A DNA stretch of 49,504 nucleotides from UBA1426 sp052034085 (GTDB lineage Bacteria; Bacillota; Clostridia; Peptostreptococcales; Anaerovoracaceae). The position numbers were made by a program, and so were the translations under genes. Below are positions 18,404-26,263 of the stretch, in pieces. Each line of letters begins with the position of its first letter. Positions within the stretch are counted from its first letter, which is position 1. The notes beneath the pieces are model-generated. The model saw only the letters and a program-made list of their open reading frames with translations. It was not told the DNA's origin and ran no database searches. The stretch spans positions 1-49,504 of the forward strand of contig JBPOJA010000012.1 in assembly GCA_052034085.1 (NCBI GenBank). Direction: 5' to 3'.

Positions 18404-18416
18404 GCAAATGAAAAGT

Positions 18417-18449
18417 AAGCTCGGCATAATGCCGGGCTTATATTTTTGA
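18417..18449 (+). terminator. Intrinsic terminator or attenuator inside the operon
   Basis: AAGCTCGGCAT and ATGCCGGGCTT pair around a 1-base loop region (one G-U pair), followed by ATATTTTT. It lies between the opine-dehydrogenase and second Ald genes and would reduce expression of the last gene. Confidence 0.7.
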
Positions 18450-18464
18450 GCAGGAGGGATTATC

Positions 18465-19595
18465 ATGATTATCGGTGTGCCAAAGGAAATTAAGGAGGGT
18501 GAATACAGAGTATCTGTCATCCCGGACAATATAAAGATTCTGGTAGAAAACGGGCACACGCTTATGGTTGAAACCGGAGCGGGAAAAGGAGCTGATTTCT
18601 CTGATGATGAATATCTCTCCGCAGGGGCCTCGATAGTTAATGACGTGTCGGAGCTTTGGGAAAAATGCAGGTTAATAGTTAAGGTTAAGGAAATTCTGCC
18701 GGAAGAATTTAAATACCTTAAAGAAAGCCATATTATAATGACGTATATTCATTCCGCCAACCGGCTGGCACAGACTGAAGCCCTGTTAAAAAGCAGAGTT
18801 GTCGCGATAGCTTATGAGGACATAATGGATGAGAAAGGTAATTTTCCTTTGCTGGCGCCCATGAGCGATATTGCGGGTTCTGTAGGCCTGCTGATGGGAG
18901 TGTTTCATATGTTTAACACAAATGGGGGCAAGGGCAGGCTGGTTTGCGGCGCTCCGGGAGTCGACAAAGCCAGAATAGTCATTTTTGGCGCCGGCAATGC
19001 AGGGCTGGCAGCAACAAAGCTGGCATCAGGTCTGGGGGCGCACGTTACCTTGATGGACAAGGACGTAGATAAATTAAGAGACATTAGTATATATAAATTT
19101 CCGGATGTAACAACTCTTTATTCCAGTAAAACAAATGTACTGAAAGCCATTTCCGATGCAGATATGGTTATCAATGCCGTCAAATGGTTTCCGGGGCTTA
19201 CTATTATATCCAGGGATATGCTTAAATACATGAAAAAGGGAGCCTTGATTGTGGATATAGATGCAGAGCCGGGAGGAGCTATAGAAACAGCCCGTTATTC
19301 AAGTCACAGCAACCCAATGTATACAATTGACGGAGTGCATCATATATGCATACCAAATCTGCCTGGCGCAGTTGCCAATACGGCTTCGGTTGCTTTGTCG
19401 AACGCAACCTTGCCTTATATTGCTATGGTGGCAGGTAAAGGCTGGCGGCAGGCGGTCCTTGACGATAAAAGTCTGATGAATGGCCTTGATTTTGTTAAAG
19501 GGAAACTTACATTTAAGCCTACAGCATCAGCCTTCGGGCTGCCCTATGTATCCGCAACGGAAGTGGTTTCAAAATTTGAGAATAACATAACATGA
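18465..19595 (+). CDS. Alanine dehydrogenase family enzyme, copy 2, divergent
   Basis: 376 residues, clearly homologous to copy 1 but not a recent duplicate. Arg15, Lys75 (VKVKE) and His96 (TYIHSAN) are kept, as is the ending NTASVALSNATLPYIAMVAGKGWR typical of true Ald. The catalytic Asp region reads IVDIDAEPGGA where canonical Ald has DVAIDQGG, so the usual Asp appears replaced by Glu, and THDDP is changed to SHSNP. The Rossmann motif is IFGAGNAGLAATK. The pair may therefore act on different amino acids or in opposite directions. GCAGGAGGGATT precedes the start. It ends at a perfect bidirectional terminator. Confidence 0.75.
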   Translation: MIIGVPKEIKEGEYRVSVIPDNIKILVENGHTLMVETGAGKGADFSDDEYLSAGASIVNDVSELWEKCRLIVKVKEILPEEFKYLKESHIIMTYIHSANRLAQTEALLKSRVVAIAYEDIMDEKGNFPLLAPMSDIAGSVGLLMGVFHMFNTNGGKGRLVCGAPGVDKARIVIFGAGNAGLAATKLASGLGAHVTLMDKDVDKLRDISIYKFPDVTTLYSSKTNVLKAISDADMVINAVKWFPGLTIISRDMLKYMKKGALIVDIDAEPGGAIETARYSSHSNPMYTIDGVHHICIPNLPGAVANTASVALSNATLPYIAMVAGKGWRQAVLDDKSLMNGLDFVKGKLTFKPTASAFGLPYVSATEVVSKFENNIT

Positions 19596-19599
19596 TATG

Positions 19600-19631
19600 A
19601 AATAAAAAAAGGCATATGCCTTTTTTTATTT
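19600..19631. terminator. Bidirectional intrinsic terminator
   Basis: A 32-base perfect palindrome centred on GGCATATGCC with seven A on one side and seven T on the other. It ends the ald operon and, on the minus strand, the OYE gene whose stop codon lies within it. Confidence 0.9.
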
Positions 19632-20663
19632 CGCTTTTTTCTTGCGGTCGGCTCTTTTGTATGGTTCAGGCCATTCCACATCGGCACCCAGAATCCTGGC
19701 GGCATGAAGAGGCCAGTATGGGTTTCTAAGCAGTTCCCTGCCCAGAAAAACCTGATCGATTAAGCCCTTATCCAGAGCTTTTTCTATTTCCACCGGGTCG
19801 GACAACAGGCCTCCCGCAGTTACCGGGAACCCGGTCAGTTTTTTTATGGTTTCAGCATGAGGAATCTGATAGCCTGGGAAAGCTTTTGGCACCACAGGAA
19901 TAACGCCGCCGGTGCTCACGTTGACAGCATCTATTCTCTTGTCTTTCAGAAGATTAAGCATAGAAGCCACATCTTCCGCCTTGTTTCCGTCCTCACCGTA
20001 ATCTTCGGCGGAGACCCGTACTTCAATGGGTTTTTCTACTGGCCATACATTTCCTACGGCATCAAGCACTTCGCCTAAAAAACGCACCCGGTTTTCATAG
20101 TTGCCGCCGTATTCGTCTGTTCGCATATTGGTGAGAGGGGACATGAATTCACTGAGAAGATAACCGTGTGCAGCATGAACCTGAATCAAATCAAAGCCTG
20201 CTTTGTCCGCTCTGACGGCTGCCATTTTGAATTCATCAACGGTGTCTTTAATATCCTGTATCGTCATCTCTCTTGGCGTTTTAGAGCCTTCTTCATAGGG
20301 GACAGGGGATGGCGCTTCTATTTCAGGCACATTTGCTTCACATTTTCTGCCGCCGTGGTTAATCTGAATACCGATTTTCGCTCCGTTGTCATGGACGGCT
20401 TTCACGATGGAAGCAAGGCCGGGAATGTGGGCATCGTCCCAGATTCCAAGGTCGTTTGATGTGAGCCTGCCTTCCGGCGATATGCCTGTTGCTTCCACAA
20501 TTATGAGACCCACACCTCCCACGGCTCTGGTGGCATAATGGATGACATGCCAGTCTGTTACCATTCCCGTTTCAGGAGCAACATACATGCACATTGGCGG
20601 CATGACAATGCGATTTTTAAGTTTCAAATTTCCTATGCTGTATTCGCTGAATAGTTTGCTCAT
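19626..20663 (-). CDS. NADH:flavin oxidoreductase, Old Yellow Enzyme family (YqjM-like)
   Basis: 345 residues forming an FMN TIM barrel. Visible are KLKNRIVMPPMCMY, whose Cys and Tyr mark the YqjM (thermophilic-like) OYE class, QINHGGRK (flavin and substrate contacts), HAAHGYLLSEFMSPLTN with the catalytic His-x-x-His region, RVSAEDYGEDG and GLIDQVFLGRELLRNPYW. Such enzymes reduce activated carbon-carbon double bonds with NADPH. AGAGGAAATAATAAA precedes ATG 20663, which is preferred to the longer frame from 20705. It lies 14 bases after the broken glyoxalase gene, formerly one operon. Confidence 0.88.
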   Translation of the reverse strand: MSKLFSEYSIGNLKLKNRIVMPPMCMYVAPETGMVTDWHVIHYATRAVGGVGLIIVEATGISPEGRLTSNDLGIWDDAHIPGLASIVKAVHDNGAKIGIQINHGGRKCEANVPEIEAPSPVPYEEGSKTPREMTIQDIKDTVDEFKMAAVRADKAGFDLIQVHAAHGYLLSEFMSPLTNMRTDEYGGNYENRVRFLGEVLDAVGNVWPVEKPIEVRVSAEDYGEDGNKAEDVASMLNLLKDKRIDAVNVSTGGVIPVVPKAFPGYQIPHAETIKKLTGFPVTAGGLLSDPVEIEKALDKGLIDQVFLGRELLRNPYWPLHAARILGADVEWPEPYKRADRKKKAK

Positions 20664-20677
20664 TTTATTATTTCCTC

Positions 20678-20900
20678 TTATCTTTCGGGTATTATTTCCA
20701 TCCAATATCCATCGGGATCGGCAATAAAATAAATACCCATGTCAGGATTTTCATAACAGATGCAGCCCATGTCCTTGTGTTTTTTATAAGCCCTCACTGG
20801 TGGTCCGAATATTGATTAGCTACAAAGACAATAATGAAAGAGCCAATGACTTCTCCAAATCGAACACGTTAATGTTATTGTGAATCATTTTAAATCTCAT
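20678..20900 (-). pseudogene. Glyoxalase/VOC-family gene with internal deletion
   Basis: After AAAAGGAGCAATAAAA, the ATG at 20900 gives MRFKMIHNNINVFDLEKSLA, the start of a small VOC-family lactoylglutathione lyase-like protein, then hits a stop. In another frame the end of the same family is present (AYKKHKDMGCICYENPDMGIYF, then IADPDGYWMEIIPER) up to TAA 20678. Only 223 bases remain where about 375 are usual, so roughly 50 central residues and the frame have been lost. It is non-functional. Confidence 0.85.
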
Positions 20901-20918
20901 TTTTATTGCTCCTTTTCG

Positions 20919-21200
20919 CTAAAATACATCTCTCTCAATGGACACTATCTCCCCTTCGGTGCTACTTTCAATGAAATTTAACACCTTGTCGGCTATGCTG
21001 TGGCAGTGGCTTACATTTGTTGTGATAAAGGCAATGCCCAGCACTATGGTCTGATGAATATCCTGTTCGTCCACTTCGGAAATGGAAACATTGAATTTAT
21101 TCCGGATTTTAGAACACAGACTCTTCACCACCATTCGCTTTTCCTTGAGGGAATGGACCCAGGGGGTATGAATTCTGATTTTAAGAGTACCCGTAATCAT
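20919..21200 (-). CDS. DUF503 family small protein (YlxP-like)
   Basis: 93 residues beginning MITGTLKIRIHTPWVHSLKEKR, with MVVKSLCSKIRNKFNVSISEVDEQD and a C-terminal ISSTEGEIVSIERD-like end. This is the compact alpha/beta DUF503 fold found beside translation genes in many Firmicutes; its role is unknown. The frame continues upstream through the palindromic repeat at 21222, but the family start is at 21200. No clear Shine-Dalgarno is seen. It reads toward the broken glyoxalase gene. Confidence 0.7.
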   Translation of the reverse strand: MITGTLKIRIHTPWVHSLKEKRMVVKSLCSKIRNKFNVSISEVDEQDIHQTIVLGIAFITTNVSHCHSIADKVLNFIESSTEGEIVSIERDVF

Positions 21201-21221
21201 GTGTAGAGTATAGCATAAACA

Positions 21222-21273
21222 TGACAGAGGGACAGCCCTTTTGACATGTGTCAAAAGGGCTGTCCCTCTGTCA
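21222..21273. repeat. Palindromic dispersed repeat, copy 1 (compact)
   Basis: Two perfectly complementary 25-base arms (21222-21246 and 21249-21273) separated by TG. Each arm contains GAGGGACAGCCCTTTTGACA. The same arm recurs at 28261, 28310, 29631, 29825 and 32059. The layout resembles REPIN-type elements mobilised by REP-associated transposases, but none is in the window. It could also terminate transcription between the divergent genes. Confidence 0.85.
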
Positions 21274-21315
21274 CAAAATCGGTTAATATGTAATGGAGAA
21301 AGGAAGGCGAAAACA

Positions 21316-21684
21316 ATGATACCAGAAAAAATGATGGAAGTCTTAAAGAATGAAGGGGTTGTTTCAATAGTCACTCAAGGCAATGAAGTACATGTGGTCA
21401 ATACCTGGAATAGTTATATCCGGCTTTGGGGCGTAGAAAAGTTTCTTATTCCGGCAGGTAGAATGGAGGCAACTGAAGAGAATCTTAAGAAAAACAGCAA
21501 GGTTCTGATGACCCTGGGTAGCCGAGAAGTAGAAGGATTTCATTCTATGGGAACAGGATTTCTTATTGAAGGAGACGGAGAATTTTTCTATGAAGGAGAA
21601 GAGTTTAACCTTATGAGGGAAATCTTCCCATGGATGAGAGCAGTTTTAATTGTTAAGCCCAATAATATCAGCCAGACTCTTTAG
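21316..21684 (+). CDS. Pyridoxamine 5'-phosphate oxidase-family FMN-binding split-barrel protein
   Basis: 122 residues with the split-barrel pattern: IPEKMMEVLKNEGVVSIVTQG, HVVNTWNSYIRLWGVEKFLIPAGRM, and a C-terminal MRAVLIVKPNNIS. Such small proteins bind flavin and reduce or sense small molecules. AAAGGAAGGCG precedes ATG 21316, so the longer upstream frame running through the palindromic repeat is not coding. The NUDIX gene follows closely, then the helicase gene. Confidence 0.7.
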   Translation: MIPEKMMEVLKNEGVVSIVTQGNEVHVVNTWNSYIRLWGVEKFLIPAGRMEATEENLKKNSKVLMTLGSREVEGFHSMGTGFLIEGDGEFFYEGEEFNLMREIFPWMRAVLIVKPNNISQTL

Positions 21685-21741
21685 CTGTTGGAAAATAACA
21701 TAAACGAATTCAACCATTTTTACGGAACAAAACTTAGGAAT

Positions 21742-22149
21742 ATGAAGAAAATAGAAGTAGTGGCGGCTATCATTATCAACCGGGGACAGATCCTTTGCAT
21801 GCAAAGAGGATTGGGCAGATATGATTATATATCATATAAATATGAATTCCCCGGGGGGAAAATTGAGAAAAATGAAGATCATATGGCGGCATTAAAAAGA
21901 GAACTTGCAGAGGAAATGCAAATGGATATCAGTCAAAATGATCTGGAATATTTTATGACCGTTGAACATCAGTATCCGGATTTTCATTTGACGATGCATT
22001 CCTACACATGTGTAATTCACGACAGAGTTTTTGCTCTTACGGAGCATATAGATTTCAAATGGTCGGATGTTAAGGATTTAGCAGACCTTGACTGGGCAGC
22101 AGCCGATTTACCTATTGTTGAAAAGATAATGGTGGAGATGGAACAATGA
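21742..22149 (+). CDS. NUDIX hydrolase (MutT-like)
   Basis: 135 residues with VAAIIINRGQILCMQRG and a complete Nudix box, GGKIEKNEDHMAALKRELAEEM, which matches GX5EX7REUXEEXGU except for the final glycine. It probably hydrolyses a nucleoside-diphosphate derivative. ATG 21742 follows AGGAAT. Its TGA overlaps the ATG of the helicase gene (22146), so the two are translationally coupled. NUDIX genes beside DUF3427-type helicases are a recurrent pairing as I recall it, which suggests a shared nucleic-acid or nucleotide-surveillance job. Confidence 0.8.
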   Translation: MKKIEVVAAIIINRGQILCMQRGLGRYDYISYKYEFPGGKIEKNEDHMAALKRELAEEMQMDISQNDLEYFMTVEHQYPDFHLTMHSYTCVIHDRVFALTEHIDFKWSDVKDLADLDWAAADLPIVEKIMVEMEQ

Positions 22150-25049
22150 ATGTCAGAGATTATCTGTCGGCAGGTTTGGAAACCGGATTCATTGACCTGA
22201 ATCTCACATCGCTGGAGCAATACCATCCCAAGCTTCTGGTCAATGACCATAAAAGAGGAGTTAAGGTCTTGTCCAGCATAATCCAGGAACTCAGGACTTG
22301 CGAGGAGTTTTATTTTTCTGTGGCTTTCATCACCAATAGCGGAGTTGCTTCTTTAATTAATATTCTCAAGGAATTGGACGATGGCGGCAAGGTTAAAGGA
22401 AAAATCCTTACTTCTCAATACCAGAATTTCACAGATCCACGAGCCCTGAAAAGACTTTTACAATTTAAAAACATTCAACTCAGAATTGAAACCGAAAACA
22501 ATTTTCACGCCAAAGGATATATATTCAAACGCAGTGACCGGTATTCTTTTATAATAGGAAGTAGCAATATGACACAAAATGCACTTTCTTTAAATAAGGA
22601 ATGGAATGTCAAGTTCACATCTATGCCTGAGGGCCTGATTATGCAAAATATTTTGACTGAATTCAATAATTCATTTCAAAATGCAACCCCGGTCAATGAA
22701 AAGTTTATTGAACAATACAGCAAAATTTACGGAGGAATAAAAGAAACTTTTGCTAAAATTGAAAGAGAGGGCGGCCTTTATGAAGAAGGGGGCAAAATCA
22801 TACCTCTTCCTCAAGTCCTTCCCAACAAAATGCAGGTCGAGGCAATGAGCGCCTTGGAAATGCTTCGCAAAGATGGAAAGGATAAGGCCTTGTTGGTTTC
22901 TGCTACCGGCACAGGAAAAACTTATCTTTCGGCTTTTGATGCGGCCAACGAGAAACCGTCCCGTTTATTGTTTGTCATCCACAGAGAAAACATTGCACGG
23001 GCAGCCCTGGAAAGCTATAAGAGAATTTTTTTGGGTTCAAAGTCAATGGGACTATTCACGGGGAATTCCAAGGATACACAAAAGGATTTCTTGTTTTCCA
23101 CAATTCAAACCCTGTCAAAAGATGACAATCTTAACCTTTTTGCAAGAGATGAATTTGACTACATCATAATTGATGAAGTCCACAGATCAGGAGCGGAATC
23201 CTATCAAAAAGTTCTCAATTATTTTAAACCCAAGTTTCTGCTGGGAATGTCTGCAACACCGGAAAGAACCGATGGCTATGATATTTTCAAGCACTTCGAC
23301 TATAACATCGCATATGAAATCAGATTACATAGGGCCCTGGAGGAAAATATGTTGGCTCCTTTCCATTACTATGGCGTCAGCGAATTGGAAATCGATGGAC
23401 AGTTGATAGACGATGCGACTGAGTTTAATAGGCTTGTAAGCGAAGAACGAGTCAAACACATTATTGAAAAGGCAAAATTTTATGGCTGCGACAGAGGCCG
23501 GATAAAAGGCTTAATTTTCTGTAGCAGGATTGAAGAAGCTCATGCGCTTTCTGCGGTATTCAACAAGCCTGAAAACGGATTTAAAACGGTTGCCCTGGAT
23601 GGAACATCCAGTGAAGATGCCAGGGAAGACGCCATAAAGCGACTTGAGCAAGATCACGGTGAAAACAGCCTGGATTATATTTTCACCGTGGATATTTTTA
23701 ATGAAGGTGTGGATATACCGGCAGTAAATCAGATTATAATGCTCAGACCAACTCAGTCAGCTATTATATTTGTCCAGCAGCTGGGCAGGGGTCTGCGAAA
23801 AATTCCACAAAAAGAGTATCTGACGGTAATAGATTTCATAGGCAATTATTCAAACAACTATTTAATACCCATAGCTCTTTATGGAGACCAATCCTACAAT
23901 AAAGACACTATTCGTCAGTTGGTTAACAGCGAAAACAGCCTGATTCCCGGAAGCTCAACCATCAACTTCGACTTCATTTCAAGAGAGAAGATTTTCAAAT
24001 CCATTGACGCAAACAACCTTTCCACGAAGCGAGATATGAAGAAAGATTATATGCTCTTGAAATACGAACTGGGACGAATTCCTTCTATGATGGACTTCTT
24101 AGACTACGGGAGAAGAGAACCTTATTCTTTTATTCGTAATTTCGGGTCCTATTACCATTTTCTAATCAGCATCGGGGAAGCAGTAAACTATGAACTGGAT
24201 GTAAAGCAACAAAATCATCTCGCTTTTTTCTCCAAAGAAATTTTGAATGGAAAAAGGATTGAAGAAGGGCTTCTGCTAGCAGAACTTATGGCCAACAAGG
24301 AAGTTAGGATAGAAGATTTATCAAGCACCGTATACAATAAATATGGCTATAAACCATCAGAAAAAACCTGGAGTTCGGCAGTCAGGAACCTGAATGGGTT
24401 ATTCTCAACAACTATTGTCAGAAATAAATATAATATTATTGAGCAAATCGGTCAGGTCGGCAGTAAGATATATATTGAAGAGGCATATCGCCAATTTCTA
24501 ATCTCAGAGCCTCTTGCCTATTACTTGAATGATATGATCAGATACTCCAATGCCAGATTTACTAAAGATTATTCAAAGGATAAGTTCAGGGATGGTTTTT
24601 TGCTGAATGCTAAGTATGGGAGAAAAGATGTCTGCAGAATACTTAATTGGGAAAGAAATGAAGAGGGGACTTTGTTTGGCTACAGGATAAAATACAATAC
24701 TTGCCCTATGTTTGTAACTTACAACAAAGAAGAAGATATATCTGCCACCACCAAGTATAGAGATGAGTTTATAAATGCCCACCAATTCAGCTGGATGACT
24801 AGAAATCGTGTAACACTGGAATCAACTGAGGTTAAGCAAATTAAAGATCCCGATGTTAGGAAACTGCTCTTTGTGAAGAAAAGTGATGGGGAAGGAACGG
24901 ACTTTTACTACCTGGGAGACGTGCAGCCATTGGAATGCCATCAGACAACAATTCTTAGTGACAAAAACAAAGAATTGCCCATCGTCAACATTTACTTTCA
25001 AATGGAAGACAGTGTCAACGAATCGTTGTATAATTATCTGACGACATAA
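22146..25049 (+). CDS. PLD nuclease-SF2 helicase fusion with C-terminal DUF3427-like region
   Basis: 967 residues in three parts. Residues about 30-180 are a phospholipase-D-like nuclease domain with a single HKD motif (NNFHAKGYIFKRSDRYSF, then IIGSSNMT). Residues about 225-600 are a DEAD/DEAH superfamily-2 helicase: Walker A SATGTGKT (about 252), DEVH (343-346), MSATPERTDG, and motif VI QQLGRGLRK. The remaining about 370 residues match the DUF3427 type seen after such helicases. Proteins of this layout occur in accessory regions and some resemble restriction or phage-defence effectors; the function here is inferred. It overlaps the NUDIX gene by four bases. Confidence 0.85.
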   Translation: MNVRDYLSAGLETGFIDLNLTSLEQYHPKLLVNDHKRGVKVLSSIIQELRTCEEFYFSVAFITNSGVASLINILKELDDGGKVKGKILTSQYQNFTDPRALKRLLQFKNIQLRIETENNFHAKGYIFKRSDRYSFIIGSSNMTQNALSLNKEWNVKFTSMPEGLIMQNILTEFNNSFQNATPVNEKFIEQYSKIYGGIKETFAKIEREGGLYEEGGKIIPLPQVLPNKMQVEAMSALEMLRKDGKDKALLVSATGTGKTYLSAFDAANEKPSRLLFVIHRENIARAALESYKRIFLGSKSMGLFTGNSKDTQKDFLFSTIQTLSKDDNLNLFARDEFDYIIIDEVHRSGAESYQKVLNYFKPKFLLGMSATPERTDGYDIFKHFDYNIAYEIRLHRALEENMLAPFHYYGVSELEIDGQLIDDATEFNRLVSEERVKHIIEKAKFYGCDRGRIKGLIFCSRIEEAHALSAVFNKPENGFKTVALDGTSSEDAREDAIKRLEQDHGENSLDYIFTVDIFNEGVDIPAVNQIIMLRPTQSAIIFVQQLGRGLRKIPQKEYLTVIDFIGNYSNNYLIPIALYGDQSYNKDTIRQLVNSENSLIPGSSTINFDFISREKIFKSIDANNLSTKRDMKKDYMLLKYELGRIPSMMDFLDYGRREPYSFIRNFGSYYHFLISIGEAVNYELDVKQQNHLAFFSKEILNGKRIEEGLLLAELMANKEVRIEDLSSTVYNKYGYKPSEKTWSSAVRNLNGLFSTTIVRNKYNIIEQIGQVGSKIYIEEAYRQFLISEPLAYYLNDMIRYSNARFTKDYSKDKFRDGFLLNAKYGRKDVCRILNWERNEEGTLFGYRIKYNTCPMFVTYNKEEDISATTKYRDEFINAHQFSWMTRNRVTLESTEVKQIKDPDVRKLLFVKKSDGEGTDFYYLGDVQPLECHQTTILSDKNKELPIVNIYFQMEDSVNESLYNYLTT

Positions 25050-25103
25050 AACCTCCAACATCCAGCCCCGCTAACTTCCTGTGATTTATAGAGGACCGGT
25101 AAT

Positions 25104-26117
25104 ATGATTAACGAACTGCAAAACAACCGGCTTTTGAACCCTTTTGTATTTGCCTCGGATTTCAAGGCTAATATTCACCTGCTCGATATTGACTTCCTGC
25201 CCATCCAGATGAACGACGGCGTTAAGCTCATCCAGGTCCTGGAAGGGGAAGCAACGGTCAAAATCAGCTTCAACCATTACAGGCTTGCAGCGGGGGATTT
25301 CCTCCTGATTAATGCCTTCGAGGCCCATTCGATAGAAAAGGTATGCGGCCACAACAAGATATTGATTTTAGAATTTGGGGAAAGCTTCCTGGAAAACAAG
25401 CTATTTGCCTTTGATATCGAGTTTTACCGCAATTTCAACACTGAAATCGTCGGAAAAATCAAAGATCTGATGCTGAAAATATATAAAAATTCCGACAAGG
25501 AGAATGGTATTAAAGATGAGGCAAAGGAACTGGTCTATGAAACAGCACGGCTTTGCGACAGTTATTTCCAGATTCACGAATACAGCAAAACCCGGGAAGC
25601 GCTGAGCCCTTATTACAACCATCCGATTAACAAAGACAGAATGAAGCAGGCATATGAATATTTTTACCTGAATGTGGAAGATACAAAACGGTTAGATGCC
25701 CTGTCTGAAATGATGAGCATCGACAAAAGCTACGCATCCCGGCTCATTAAAGCCGGCATGGGCATACCTTTTCAGGAAACTATGAATATTGTGCGGGTTG
25801 ACAGAGCGGAGATTTTGCTCCTCGGTACCGACATGTCAATCCAGGCAATTTCGGACATGCTGAATTTCTCCACACCATACTATTTCAACAAGATATTCAA
25901 ACACCATTTCGGACTTTCTCCAAATGATCATCGCAGGAAATTTAAAAAACTGACCTTCCCCTTAGCCTCGGCAATTGTAAAAAATGCCTTTCTGCCCGGG
26001 GAAAAATCAAGTTCGTTTATGGAAGCCGACGGTAAAAGATTTATCTACGATTCTGAGCAAAAACTCCTGACGGTTACCGACCTTTCAGGCAAAGTTTTAT
26101 TGAAAACTACTATCTGA
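25104..26117 (+). CDS. AraC-family transcriptional regulator
   Basis: 337 residues. The N-terminus is a cupin sensor (VKLIQVLEGEATVKISFNHYRLAAGDFLLINAFEAHSIE). The C-terminal AraC DNA-binding domain has two helix-turn-helix units, with LDALSEMMSIDKSYASRLIK and the conserved signature IQAISDMLNFSTPYYFNKIFKHHFGLSP. A further 50 residues follow the domain. The ligand is unknown. It precedes the LysM-amidohydrolase gene by 146 bases on the same strand and may control it, but no operator was identified. Confidence 0.85.
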   Translation: MINELQNNRLLNPFVFASDFKANIHLLDIDFLPIQMNDGVKLIQVLEGEATVKISFNHYRLAAGDFLLINAFEAHSIEKVCGHNKILILEFGESFLENKLFAFDIEFYRNFNTEIVGKIKDLMLKIYKNSDKENGIKDEAKELVYETARLCDSYFQIHEYSKTREALSPYYNHPINKDRMKQAYEYFYLNVEDTKRLDALSEMMSIDKSYASRLIKAGMGIPFQETMNIVRVDRAEILLLGTDMSIQAISDMLNFSTPYYFNKIFKHHFGLSPNDHRRKFKKLTFPLASAIVKNAFLPGEKSSSFMEADGKRFIYDSEQKLLTVTDLSGKVLLKTTI

Positions 26118-26263
26118 CTCAAAAATTATATCAAATATCATAATTTAACCTGTGTGATGTCAACTTTTTGGGTTTCAAGATGTCTCTTTTTAATGTATCC
26201 TAATAGTAGAATATTCTAAATATTAAGAATTATTTCCAGGAGTCCAAACGAGGAGGTAAGATT

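Noticed and set aside
21241..21315. Longer start for the PPOX-family gene running through the palindromic repeat.
   Set aside because: AAAGGAAGGCG directly precedes ATG 21316, and the upstream codons are repeat sequence.
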